From contig CATOOV010000032.1 of NCBI GenBank assembly GCA_951801955.1, positions 1 to 37,466 of the forward strand: a stretch of DNA of 37,466 nt. The letters are read 5' to 3'. The notes beneath the pieces are model-generated. The model worked only from the letters and a program-made list of their open reading frames with translations, was not told the DNA's origin and did not search any database. This document shows positions 17,051-26,296 of this stretch, in pieces. Within the stretch, counting starts at the first letter, position 1. Each line of letters starts with the position of its first letter. A program made the position numbers and the translations under genes. The stretch is from an uncultured Lachnospiraceae bacterium (GTDB lineage: Bacteria > Bacillota > Clostridia > Lachnospirales > Lachnospiraceae).

Positions 17051-18136
17051 ATGACGAAAACAGCAACAAAAGATTTACTGGCAGGTACCTACACCGCTAC
17101 GCCTGTTTACAGTAAAACTGGACAGATGATACTTCCAGCACACACACTTCTGACTACACAGCAGATTTCCCGTTTAGAATTTTATGGGATTGAATGGGTA
17201 AATATCCAGGAGGTTCCAGCAGATACTTCTGAGCCAGATACAAAAGAAGAGGAATTTGTCTCTTTCTCGCAGAAAATCCGCAAAAGCAGGGAGTTCCATA
17301 CCTTTAAAGTAGATTATAAAAATAAGACAGAGATTTTGGAGTCTTCTTTTGAAAACCTGCTTACAAAGAATACTCCTGTGGAAGCTGACAAGCTGCTTGG
17401 ACAGGTAAGCAGTTTGTATGCCAATCACTTTACATCCCTGTCCGTGTTTGACATGCTGCATAATATGCGTCAAATTGATGATTCCACCTTTGCCCACAGT
17501 GTCAATGTTGCACTGATTGCGCGGATGCTGGGGGAATGGCTTCATTTACCGGAAGAAGAATTGGACGTGCTGACGCTTGCCGGTCTTTTACATGATATTG
17601 GGAAGTGTACCATTGACCCAAAGATCCTCTCAAAACCGGAGGCATTGACATCTGTTGAATTTTCCCAAGTGAAAATGCACCCCAAAAATGGGGCGAACAT
17701 CCTTAATTCCCAAAAATTGGACAGCCGTATTAAGCTTGCCGCATTGATGCACCACGAACGCTGTGATGGAAGCGGATACCCTGCCGGATTAAAAAGAGAC
17801 GAAATTTCTGATTTTGCTAAAATCATTGCCATCGCTGACGTCTATGACGCTATGACCTCCAACCGCTGTTACCGCAAGGGATTATGCCCCTTTGAGGTAA
17901 TTGCCACCTTTGAACGGGAAGGACTGGAAAAATATGAGACGAAATACATTCTGGTCTTTTTAACCCGTATCATTGACACTTATATGGGCAATTCCGTCCT
18001 CTTAAATGACGGTTCCATTGGAAATATCTTGCTGATCAACAGCCAGAAACTTTCCCGCCCATTGCTTCGCCTTACCAACGGCGAATATGTAAACCTGGCA
18101 AAACGCCCTGACTTATACATTCAGGGTATTATTTAA
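17051..18136 (+). CDS. HD-GYP domain phosphodiesterase
   Basis: A 361-residue protein. The N-terminal 120 residues have an AGTYTATPVYSKTGQMILPA segment typical of Clostridial HD-GYP proteins. The HD-GYP domain spans about 140-300, with AHSVNVALIARML, HDIGK at 181-185, H210, HHERCDGSGYPAGL at 234-247 and IADVYDAMTS near 261-270. This family usually hydrolyses cyclic di-GMP; the metal ligands appear intact. There is no membrane segment, so it is probably cytoplasmic. AAAGGGGG precedes the ATG. It is transcribed divergently from the fatty-acid operon, and a terminator follows. Confidence 0.88.
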   Translation: MTKTATKDLLAGTYTATPVYSKTGQMILPAHTLLTTQQISRLEFYGIEWVNIQEVPADTSEPDTKEEEFVSFSQKIRKSREFHTFKVDYKNKTEILESSFENLLTKNTPVEADKLLGQVSSLYANHFTSLSVFDMLHNMRQIDDSTFAHSVNVALIARMLGEWLHLPEEELDVLTLAGLLHDIGKCTIDPKILSKPEALTSVEFSQVKMHPKNGANILNSQKLDSRIKLAALMHHERCDGSGYPAGLKRDEISDFAKIIAIADVYDAMTSNRCYRKGLCPFEVIATFEREGLEKYETKYILVFLTRIIDTYMGNSVLLNDGSIGNILLINSQKLSRPLLRLTNGEYVNLAKRPDLYIQGII

Positions 18137-18139
18137 CCA

Positions 18140-18177
18140 AATTAGAGTTTAAAATTTTGATACTTACTCTAATTTTT
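18140..18177 (+). terminator. Terminator after the HD-GYP gene
   Basis: AATTAGAGT (18140-18148) pairs with ACTCTAATT (18166-18174), followed by a T-run. It separates the HD-GYP gene from the DUF1292 gene, perhaps only partly. Confidence 0.6.
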
Positions 18178-18205
18178 CACAATTAAGAAAGAACGAGGTA
18201 ATATT

Positions 18206-18547
18206 ATGAGCGATAAGCCCGACACGACCCCATTCAGCGATATGGGCGAAGATGATATGGAAGACATCCGTGTCACCCTGTCTTTGGATGATGATTCCGA
18301 GGTGGAATGCCGAATCCTAACCATCTTTGGATTAGAGGACCAAGACTACATTGTTTTGCTTCCACTGGACACAGAGGGAAATGACAATGAAGAAGAGGAA
18401 GTATTTATTTACCGCTACTTTGAGGATGAAGATGGAACCCCTTCCCTGGAAAACATTGAGGATGAAGAAGAATACGATGATGTTGTTGCGTGTTTTTACC
18501 AACTTCTGGAAGAAGCAGAATGGGATGAACTGCTGGAAGAAGAATAA
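18206..18547 (+). CDS. DUF1292 (YrzB-like) acidic protein
   Basis: A 113-residue, strongly acidic protein matching DUF1292: LSLDDDSEVECRILTIF, DYIVLLPLDTEG, EEVFIYRYFED and a C-terminal EWDELLEEE. The family is widespread in Firmicutes and has no settled function. A GAGG ribosome-binding site lies 7 nt before the ATG. It stands 70 nt after the HD-GYP gene in the same direction. Confidence 0.88.
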   Translation: MSDKPDTTPFSDMGEDDMEDIRVTLSLDDDSEVECRILTIFGLEDQDYIVLLPLDTEGNDNEEEEVFIYRYFEDEDGTPSLENIEDEEEYDDVVACFYQLLEEAEWDELLEEE

Positions 18548-18600
18548 GCCCTCTTATGTTTTCATATTGGAAATACTGCTGATTTTCCATAGTGTTTAGT

Positions 18601-18698
18601 GGGGCTGTTGCAAAATGCAGTGATTCTACAACATATCATAACAATACGGAACTATCTGTACTGTATGTTGTGAAACTTTCTCATTATGCGACAACCCC
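18601..18698. mobile_element. MITE-like element with IS6-type terminal repeats
   Basis: A 98-bp sequence starts GGGGCTGTTGCAAAATGC and ends, on the opposite strand, GGGGTTGTCGCATAATGA. The two ends match imperfectly over about 35 nt, including ACAACATA at the same offset. The GG..CTGTTGCAAA start resembles terminal repeats of the IS6/IS26 group. There is no coding capacity, and I see no clear target duplication. Confidence 0.5.
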
Positions 18699-18720
18699 AA
18701 AGCGGACAATTCCGCATTGA

Positions 18721-18774
18721 AAAATGATTGGTCATAAAGTGTATTTCGCGCACTTTATGACCAATCATTTTTTC
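18721..18774. terminator. Strong bidirectional terminator
   Basis: A perfect 22-bp stem (18721-18742 with 18752-18773) with a 9-nt loop is bordered by A5 on the left and T6 on the right. It ends plus-strand transcription from DUF1292 and minus-strand transcription of the LRR gene. Confidence 0.85.
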
Positions 18775-18788
18775 ACGTCTTTTGGCAA

Positions 18789-19976
18789 TTATGGGTATAC
18801 TGCAAAATCACTGTAGGGCAATCCATTTTCTTTTGCATAAGATTCAGCATGGCTATCAGGCACAGCATACAAGGTCAAATTCCTACTACATTCTAAAAAC
18901 GCATCCTCTCCAATGCTGGTGACTCCTTCTGGCAGCTTGACACTCTTTAGGCTGCTGCAGCCCTGGAATGTAGCATACTCAATACTGCTTACCCCTTCTG
19001 GCAAGTCGATGCTCTTTAAACTACTGCAGCCTAAGAAGGCATTTGCACCAATACTGGTGATTCCTTCTGGCAAGTCGATGCTCTTTAAACTGCTGCAGCC
19101 CATAAATACACTCTCGCCGATACTTCTTATTCCTTCCGGCAAGTCGATACGTTCTAAGTTACTGCAGCATAGGAATGTATCCCTTTTGATACTAGTTACC
19201 CCTTCTGGCAGCTTGATTCTTTTCAGGCTGGTACATCCTGAAAATGCACGATTCCCGATGCTTTTTATCCCTTTTGGCAGTTCCATGCTTTTCAGGTTAC
19301 TACAGTCTCGGAATGTATCTCTTTTTATGCTGGCAACTCCTTCTGGCAATGTGATACTTTCCAGGCCACATCCTTCAAAGGCGCTTTCCCCGATATTCGT
19401 GATTCCTTCCGGCAATTCAATCTTTCTTAGACGAAAGCAGTTTTTAAACGTATCTCTCCTTATACTCGTAATTTCCTTTGGCAGCTTGATGGTTTCCAGG
19501 CTGGTACATCCCCAAAACGCACTTTTTCCGATACTGGCGACTCTTTCTGGCAGGTCGATCTGTTTCAGCCTGCTGCATCCCCGAAACGAACCATATCCGA
19601 TACTGGTGACTCCTACCGGCAGTTTGATACTGCTTAGGTCGCTGCAATATAAAAATGCCGACTCGCCGACCCTGGACACACGTTTCCCATTAATTTCATT
19701 CGGGATGACAAGCTCTGTCGCCCTCCCTGTATATCCAGTAATTTCAAGCGTGCCATTTTTAAGTTCCCTGTACCTATAACCGTTCGCTAAAAACAGTTCC
19801 TTGGTTTCCTCTTCTGTGGATTCTCTGCCAGCAAACTTTTCCAGTGCCTTTCCACTGCTTCCTACCAGGATATTTTCCTCCTGTACCAGTTCCTGTGCAT
19901 GGGCTGGCGTCTGCAAAAAACTGGAACAAGATATCACCGCCGCCATTCCAAAGCACGCTAACTTACTCCATTGCAT
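18789..19976 (-). CDS. Secreted BspA-type leucine-rich-repeat protein
   Basis: A 395-residue exported protein. The signal peptide starts MQWSKLACFGMAAVISC and ends near AHA-QE. After a short acidic region, about residues 85-350 hold eleven or more 22-23-residue LRR_5 (BspA/TpLRR) units of the form LKSIDLPEGITSIGxxAFxGCSS. The end is a short capping segment (YAVPDSHAESYAKENG), with no sortase motif or membrane anchor. The start is set by GGAGG 7 nt upstream and by the signal peptide; a longer frame to 20075 adds no sensible leader. These proteins typically act in adhesion. The leader is nearly the same as that of the LRR protein at 30320. Confidence 0.88.
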   Translation of the reverse strand: MQWSKLACFGMAAVISCSSFLQTPAHAQELVQEENILVGSSGKALEKFAGRESTEEETKELFLANGYRYRELKNGTLEITGYTGRATELVIPNEINGKRVSRVGESAFLYCSDLSSIKLPVGVTSIGYGSFRGCSRLKQIDLPERVASIGKSAFWGCTSLETIKLPKEITSIRRDTFKNCFRLRKIELPEGITNIGESAFEGCGLESITLPEGVASIKRDTFRDCSNLKSMELPKGIKSIGNRAFSGCTSLKRIKLPEGVTSIKRDTFLCCSNLERIDLPEGIRSIGESVFMGCSSLKSIDLPEGITSIGANAFLGCSSLKSIDLPEGVSSIEYATFQGCSSLKSVKLPEGVTSIGEDAFLECSRNLTLYAVPDSHAESYAKENGLPYSDFAVYP

Positions 19977-20084
19977 CCATTTTCCTCCTTTGTCATTTTT
20001 TCTAATTATAACAAGATTTGATACGAGCCACAAGACGATTACAGCAAATCCATTCCCTGATATTTTCGCCTGCAAGTAAAAAAG

Positions 20085-22056
20085 TTACTGTGGTGCTGCC
20101 TCTTCCTTCATTTCCTCCACAAACCTTGAACGATCCATCTGCCTTCCATTATATTTTTTTACACTGTGGATATGCAATTGTCGTTTTGCACGGGTAATTC
20201 CCACATAAAACATCCGCCGTTCTTCTTCTATATCTGCATCCAGGATCGCCCTCTTATAGGGCATCAGCTCTTCATTGACATCCAAGATATGTACAATAGG
20301 ATATTCCAATCCTTTGGCGCTGTGTAGCGTGGCAAGGGAAACACAGTCTGCCAGCATCTCCTGCCTCCTTTTCTGCTTCTTCAATTCCCCCGTATACTCT
20401 TCCATATGGGCAAGCCATGTCTCATAGGTAGGAAATGCTTTTGCCCCGTCCTGCAGTTCATCCAATACTTCCAATAAATTATCTGCACTGATTCTGCGGT
20501 ACTGGGCATAGTCATGCAAATACTCCTCATACCCAATCCCCATACGGATATAGTTCATTGCCGCAAAAGGACCAAGACGGCTAACCACTCGTAAGTCTGC
20601 CTCCAACTGCTCAATCCGTTCAGCAACCCAATGCTGTTTTTTATCATAAAAGTAATCTGCCCACACATCAAATGCCACCATCTCTTCCTCCAAGCTTTCC
20701 CTTGTAATATAACGGTTGGGACGATTCATAACCTGAAGCATATCTTTGCGGCTGCGGCTTCCTTGGGCAAGACGTATATATGTCAAAATATCCTTTGTAA
20801 TCCAGTGTTCATAGAGATTTGGAATATTATCCTTGGTACGGAAAGGGATATTGTATGCCATCAACTGAGACATAAACAGCCTAGGCTGGGTATTGGTACG
20901 AAACAAAACAGCACAATCATTGTAGCTATATCCCTTCTGGCAGGACTGTAAAATCTGCTCAATAATCGCTTTTCCTTCCTCCTGCTGGTCCTTCCATTGA
21001 TAATAATTTACCGGATGGAATTTTTGATTTCCACAGGCAATGTCCAGCACATCACATTTCTCTTTGACATTTTTCTGGTCTGTATAACCTTCCAGCACAT
21101 CGTTTTCACTTTTGACATTTTCCAATATCCCCGAATTTTCCTGTGTATAGGCATGTATTTTCTTTTCAAACCGCTGGGTATTATGTGAAATCAACCGCAG
21201 GGATGACGCGACAATCTCTCTGTGCGACCGGTAGTTTACATCCAAAAGTACCCTTTTTGCATCTGGATAAGCAGCTTCAAATCCCAGCATCAACTCTGGT
21301 TTTGCACCACGGAACCGATAAATAGACTGGTCGTCGTCCCCCACTACAAATAGATGGTTCTCTGGCAATGCAAGCATTTTCATAATTTCAAACTGCACCT
21401 TATTGATATCCTGAAACTCATCAATCAAAATATACTGGAATTTTCTCTGCCAAGCTGACAAAATATCTTTTCTCTGGTCAAGCAGTTCAAAACAATAGAC
21501 CAGCATATCGTCAAAGTCAATCAGGCGCTTGTGGCGCATTTTGTAATCATATGCCTGATAAACCTGTTCGAAAACTTCCTTGGCACAGTTTTTCGAATAA
21601 TAATGTTCCAGCGGGATTCCCGTATTTTTTACCAGGCTGATTTCTCCCAAAAGATCGCTGATATATTCATTTTCATCCTCATACTCCAAATGCATGTCCT
21701 GGATAATTTCTTGCATAAACTGAAATCGCTGTTCTTCTTTTACAATATTCCCGCTGTGAAACCCATAAGCATATTTTAATATCTGGAAAAAAACAGCATG
21801 AAAAGTTCCAAAGGTAATGGGAAACTTCTTACCTCCCATTAGGCGTAAAAAACGTTCTTTCATCTCTGTTGCCGCCGCTTTGGTAAATGTAATTACAAGA
21901 ATATGTGAGGGATCAATTCCTTGATTTAGAATCAGGTTTTTTGCCCGTTCTGTGATAACAGTGGTTTTACCCGCTGCCCGGTCCTGCTATGCACAAGCAA
22001 GCTCCCTTAAAGTGCTTAATCGCCTCGCTTTGGGACTTATCAAAGATATACTCCAT
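20085..22056 (-). pseudogene. UvrD/PcrA-like ATP-dependent helicase, frameshifted in Walker A
   Basis: A superfamily 1 helicase of about 656 residues if one base is removed. The first frame starts at 22056 (GGAGG 11 nt upstream), reads to AGPGSG and meets TAA. With one G fewer in the GGG run (CCC at 21970-21972 on the plus strand) it would read AGPGSGKTTVITERAKNL and continue. The rest has all the helicase motifs: ITFTKAAATEMKE, LIDEFQDINKVQ, VGDDDQSIYRFRGAKPE, DVNYRS, TLHSAKGLEYPIV and MFYVGITRAKRQLH. The downstream ATG at 21863 would give a protein without Walker A. It may be a real mutation or a sequencing error in a short homopolymer. Confidence 0.85.
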
Positions 22057-22116
22057 ACTGCAAAACTCCTCCATTTGTGTATTTTTTGTGCAGCCCAATC
22101 CTGTTGGCAGCACTTT

Positions 22117-23682
22117 TTATGATTTCTTCCAGATTGCATAAAGTTTAACGGTCTTATTTACCTTTACAAGATTCTTCACCTTCTCTTTATTGTTATATAT
22201 CTTTCCTTTACCGCTTTTTGCCTTACTCCATCCAACAAATTTATAGCCGGGACGTTTGAATTTATTGGCAGAAAGTGCCGTCTTTATATCCTTGCCACAC
22301 AGCAACTGCGGCATTGTGCCCGATTTTGCCCCATTCCCTTCAAAACGAATCGTATATGCACCGCAAACTTTCACCTTTCTTTGATCCCAAATTCCCTTAT
22401 TGGACAATTTAAGTTTCTTTTTTGATAACCTTGTGATAATTGTCAAAGGATATTTCTTACTTCGGTCTGTCGTGCAAAAAGCCTGGTTGCAAATCGTTTT
22501 CAGTGTAGTTGGCAGTTTTATCGTCCTCAGTGCGTAGCTGTTCATAAATGCAAAATACATGATTTTTTTCAGTTTTTTATTTTCAAAAAAAGCGCTCTTG
22601 CCAATGGAGGTAATCTTCGTTTTCGAAAGGTCAAGGGTTTCAACCGTCTTATGATTATATCCTCCATGTAATACCTCCCCACGCACCGGATATCCTCCAA
22701 TTTGAGAGGAAGCCTTCACATTCTTTTTCTTTGCGCCTGCCAAAGTCAAATACCAATTGTCTGTATTTAACCATTCCTCGTATTTATGGCTTGTCGCCAA
22801 GTCATAATATGCGCAATCGTTTTTGGGATCTACCACAAATGGCAGACCATTATACACCATATAAGTCCTTCCCCAAAATGCCATATATTCCACTGTCATA
22901 TCAAAGCCTTTCGACAAGTCAGGCGGGCGTTTGACCCACTGGTCTTTTGCAACATACTCATTATTACTGCATAGGCTAGCATCTACAAATATCCATTTTT
23001 TATTGTCACTGTCATACATCGTATTATAAACATGATTATCACCGTTTATCGCGATACAGGGAATGCCAGCTAATTTGCACAATCTTACCATTAATTTCGC
23101 ATAGCCGCAGCATACAGTCCTTTTATACTTGTATACTTTATAAGGAGCCTCATACCAGTCTGCAATCGTACTGACACGGTCATAATAAATCCGATCTGCA
23201 ACAAAGTATGTAAGCGCTTTTATCTTCTCATACTGTGTTTTTGCATCTGCTGTTACCTTTTTTGCTTCTTTCTCTAATATTTGAAGCTGTTTTTTGGTAG
23301 CCGTACCAACACACAACTGATATTGGGGATTGTCATCCCTCACACAAATTTCAGGTTCCACATACTTATTCATAAATTTTCTTAGTTCCTTATGTGCCCT
23401 GAAGTCGGCATCCTCCACATCCTCCATATACAAATCCGTCTCATGAACTACAGCAGGAACATCCTCATTTTCCATGCAGGGATTGATTAAGCCATCATCG
23501 GCAGAGATATCCGTTTCCCTATTTGAATTTTCAACCATTTACCCATTTAAATTTTCAATCGCTTCCCCATTTGGAATTGCAGCCGCAAATGCGGGGATTG
23601 GAATCCCGCTTATAAATACTGCACCCGCTAAAAATAATGGAAGAATCTTTTTTGCCATTTTTCTTCTTATAATTTTTCTCAC
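22117..23682 (-). pseudogene. Secreted transglutaminase-like protein with an in-frame stop after the signal peptide
   Basis: From a GTG at 23682 (AAGGAGG 8 nt upstream) the frame encodes a signal peptide, with KKILPLFLAGAVFISGIP and a cleavage site near AFA-AA, and then stops at TAA (23539-23541) after 47 residues. An ATG follows directly, and the same frame runs on for 473 residues. That part holds a transglutaminase-like domain with C143 (TVCCGYA), H169 (DNHVYN) and D186 (WIFVDAS), then LRR-like units (about 300-370) and a C-terminal InlB B-type repeat with GYKFVGWS and KLYAIW. Without readthrough the catalytic part has no export signal. The reading as a pseudogene is inference; low-level readthrough or restart at TAAATG is possible. 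Confidence 0.8.
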
Positions 23683-23776
23683 AGAAATTACCTCCTTCTA
23701 TCTTTTCGCCCTCTTACCCTTGTTCCTCCCCCTTATTTTGCTATGGTATGGATGCCTATTAAAACTCATAAGTTTT

Positions 23777-25240
23777 TTATCCCTTATATGCTTCCAATTT
23801 TGCAATTGCCGCCTGGATTCTTGCCAAGGACTCTTCTTTGCCCAATACTTCCATAAGTTCCGTCGCGCCTCCCGGCGTCATCTGTTTGCCAGACACTGCC
23901 GTGCGCACCGGCCACATCACATAGCCATTTTTACAGCCCTTGTCTGCAACATACTTACAGAGGGTTTCGTACAAAGCATCATTGGAATAATCCTCCTGCG
24001 CCTCTAAGATTGGCAGCAGCTCCTTTAATACCTCCAAGGAAGATTCCGGCGTGGTTTTCATTTTCTTATGTTTGTACATGGAACAGTCATATTCTGGCAC
24101 TGCTTCAAAAAAATCAATATGGTCTGCAATATCTGAAAAAATCTCAATCCTGGTCTTAACCATCGCCGCAATCTTTTTTAGGTCATAGGCTTTGGTAATC
24201 TTTTGTTTCAAATATGGCTCTGCCATCTTAAAAAATTGTTCAAAATCCATGGCTTTTAGATATTCGCCATTCATCCATTTTAATTTTACAATATCAAACA
24301 CAGCCGGCGACTTGCTGATCCTGTGATAATCAAATTCCTGAATCAGTTCCTCCAATGTAAAAATTTCCCGGTTATCCTCTGGGCTCCATCCCAAAAGCGC
24401 AATATAATTTACCACTGCTTCTTTTAAAAATCCTTGCTCCAGCAAATCTTCAAAAGAAGAATGCCCGCTGCGCTTTGACAACTTTTTGTGATTTTCGTCT
24501 GTAATCAAAGGCAGATGGATATATACAGGGGATTTCCAGTCAAAGGCATCGTACAGCCGCTGATATTTTGGGGAAGAAGACAGATACTCGTTGCCCCGTA
24601 CCACATGGGTGATATTCATGGTATGGTCGTCTACCACATTGGCAAAATTATAAGTGGGATAACCGTCGGATTTTATCAGTATCATATCGTCCAACTCTGC
24701 ATTCTCTACTGTGATATCGCCATAAAGCTCATCATGAAAGGTGGTGGTGCCTTCTCTTGGAATGTTCTGGCGGATAACAAAAGGCTTGCCCAGTGCAAGA
24801 TTTGCCTCCACTTCTTCTTTTGACAAAGAAAGGCAATGCTTGTCATACATCATAATCTCTTTGCCTTCTACAATCTCCGTCTTTAAAGATTCCAAACGTT
24901 CTTTGTCACAAAAGCAATAATAAGCCTCTCCCCGTTCCACCAGTTCTTTGGCATATTTCATGTAGATTCCGCTTTTCATGCGCTCACTCTGGATATAAGG
25001 ACCAAAGCCGCCGTCTTTGTCTGGACCTTCATCATGCCTTAACCCCGCTTCATCCAATGTGCGGTAAATAATCTCTGTGGCGCCTTCCACAAAACGCTCC
25101 TGGTCTGTATCTTCAATCCGAAGCATAAAATCTCCGCCTTCATGTTTGGCAATCAGAAATTCATACAGCGCAGACCGCAAATTTCCTACGTGCATTTTTC
25201 CAGTTGGACTGGGGGCATACCTTGTTCGTACTTTACTCAT
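23777..25240 (-). CDS. gltX: Glutamyl-tRNA synthetase
   Basis: A 487-residue class I synthetase, usual length. It has [19 protein letters not shown] with the HIGH-type motif, [25 protein letters not shown], and KLSKRSG as the KMSKS loop. The C-terminal anticodon-binding helices end at EAYKG. AAGGAGA lies before the ATG. Many Clostridia lack GlnRS and use GltX to charge both tRNA-Glu and tRNA-Gln; whether that applies here is not visible. No T-box leader is seen; the promoter lies 60-90 nt upstream. Confidence 0.95.
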   Translation of the reverse strand: MSKVRTRYAPSPTGKMHVGNLRSALYEFLIAKHEGGDFMLRIEDTDQERFVEGATEIIYRTLDEAGLRHDEGPDKDGGFGPYIQSERMKSGIYMKYAKELVERGEAYYCFCDKERLESLKTEIVEGKEIMMYDKHCLSLSKEEVEANLALGKPFVIRQNIPREGTTTFHDELYGDITVENAELDDMILIKSDGYPTYNFANVVDDHTMNITHVVRGNEYLSSSPKYQRLYDAFDWKSPVYIHLPLITDENHKKLSKRSGHSSFEDLLEQGFLKEAVVNYIALLGWSPEDNREIFTLEELIQEFDYHRISKSPAVFDIVKLKWMNGEYLKAMDFEQFFKMAEPYLKQKITKAYDLKKIAAMVKTRIEIFSDIADHIDFFEAVPEYDCSMYKHKKMKTTPESSLEVLKELLPILEAQEDYSNDALYETLCKYVADKGCKNGYVMWPVRTAVSGKQMTPGGATELMEVLGKEESLARIQAAIAKLEAYKG

Positions 25241-25298
25241 TGCAATTCTCCTTTTCCTGCCCTTTTTTCATACTATTAGGACATCTTAACTTGTGCCT

Positions 25299-25327
25299 AT
25301 TATATACTACCAATCCAAATTTTACAA
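25299..25327 (-). promoter_or_regulatory. Sigma-A type promoter for gltX
   Basis: On the minus strand TTGTAA and a perfect TATAAT are 17 nt apart, about 60 nt before the gltX start. Confidence 0.65.
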
Positions 25328-25360
25328 GCTGGAAGAGACAGAAGAACAAAGTGACATCTT

Positions 25361-25425
25361 CTATTCGCACGCGTGTGCATTTTGGTGTTCTATATTAGGA
25401 AAGTTTAAAAAACTTTCCTAATATA
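25361..25425. repeat. Copy 2 of the recurrent intergenic hairpin element
   Basis: GCACGCGTGTGC is followed by a perfect 16-bp AT-rich stem (TATATTAGGAAAGTTT, 25391-25406, with 25410-25425, loop AAA). It matches the layout of the elements at 7391 and 35216, including a nearby AAGTGAC shared with copy 1. Confidence 0.55.
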
Positions 25426-25435
25426 CAAGCAAATA

Positions 25436-25457
25436 CCCCGCAGCAAAGCTTGCGGGG
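25436..25457 (-). terminator. Terminator hairpin after hsp20
   Basis: CCCCGCA pairs with TGCGGGG around an 8-nt loop, 48 nt after the hsp20 stop. On the minus strand a weak T-rich tail follows. Confidence 0.55.
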
Positions 25458-25504
25458 CATGGAATATGAAATAAAAATATTACGATTTAACAGGCGGTAC
25501 CCTC

Positions 25505-25954
25505 TTATTCAATCGGGATATATTTCTTTTCCTCAATTGCCGGCTCCTCTTTTTTGGGAACTACCAGTTTTAAAACACCATCCGAAAAATTAGCATGGAT
25601 GTCCTCCTGTGTTATATTTTCACCTACATAAAAACTTCTTTGGCAGCTTCCCATATAACGTTCCCGCCGTACAAACCTCCCCTCTTTGTCCTTCTCTTCT
25701 TTGCTGGAACTGCGCTCTGCTGATACAGTCAGATATCCGTCCTTCAAATCTGCTTTCAATTCTTCTTTTTTATATCCTGGCAGCTCTATTTCCATCTGGT
25801 AACGGTCCCCTAAATCCTGGATATCCGTTGACATACAGGAAACATTTTTCCCATGTTCCAAAGGCGTGCGGAACATATCGCGGATACTGTCAATGGAATC
25901 ATTAAAAAAATCATTGCCTAGACTGGTATTAAAAATACTTGGTACTAACATCAT
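25505..25954 (-). CDS. Small heat-shock protein Hsp20
   Basis: A 149-residue alpha-crystallin family chaperone that holds unfolding proteins. The N-terminal arm includes a DFFNDSIDSIRDMF segment; the alpha-crystallin domain spans about 45-140, with YQMEIELPGYKKEELKADLKDGYLTVSAE, RSFYVGENI and FSDGVLKLVVPKK. The short C-terminal tail ends in IPIE. GGAGG lies 5 nt before the first of two ATGs. No CIRCE or CtsR box is visible upstream. Confidence 0.93.
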   Translation of the reverse strand: MMLVPSIFNTSLGNDFFNDSIDSIRDMFRTPLEHGKNVSCMSTDIQDLGDRYQMEIELPGYKKEELKADLKDGYLTVSAERSSSKEEKDKEGRFVRRERYMGSCQRSFYVGENITQEDIHANFSDGVLKLVVPKKEEPAIEEKKYIPIE

Positions 25955-26296
25955 TCTTTCCTCCTTATGGCTTCCTTCTTTACCATATTATTATCTTTCC
26001 ATTGTTTTTTATACCTTTCCATTCACAGGTTGAAGAGGATCAGGTGATCTGCTTATTCTTGCTAAAATCTTGGACCCCATTTCGAAATTGACCACCCCAG
26101 TCTGGGATTTCACGGAAGCTATCGTTCATGAAATACTGCATAGCCATATTTGCCACCTTCCATATCTTTTCTGCACAAGGAGGCTGTGACAGCCAAAGTT
26201 TCTCCCATGACCATCACAGCCTCTCCTATGCTATTTCTTTCTCACAATGTTTTTTGATTTTGGCATAACGGTAAAGTCTTTCCTTTGCCTGAGGCA
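25955..26296. other. Intergenic region with a gene-tail remnant and possible IS scar
   Basis: No complete gene is visible. On the minus strand, 26231-26263 reads PKSKNIVRKK-stop, a close match to the last codons of the neighbouring large gene (SKSKSVVIKK-stop). GAGGCTGTGA/TCACAGCCTC arms near 26190-26225 form a hairpin. Around 26090-26125 the minus strand reads GGTGGTCAATTTCGAAAT, reminiscent of sequence at IS21-type element ends, with low confidence. Confidence 0.4.

Noticed and set aside
18913-19779. A 288-codon plus-strand open frame across the first LRR gene
   Set aside because: It mirrors the LRR repeats on the other strand; its repeated PSGKSMLFKLLQP phrase comes from the sense codons.
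21960-21980. Programmed +1 frameshifting as the preferred explanation for the helicase
   Set aside because: GGG-UAA is not an established slip site and no stimulatory element is evident; an extra G in a short run is simpler, so it is kept only as an alternative.
25241-25504. A T-box or other aminoacyl-tRNA leader before gltX
   Set aside because: The promoter is only about 60 nt from the start codon and no T-box sequence or antiterminator fold is visible.
25955-26040. A CIRCE or CtsR operator before hsp20
   Set aside because: I find neither the TTAGCACTC/GAGTGCTAA pair nor the CtsR heptad repeats.
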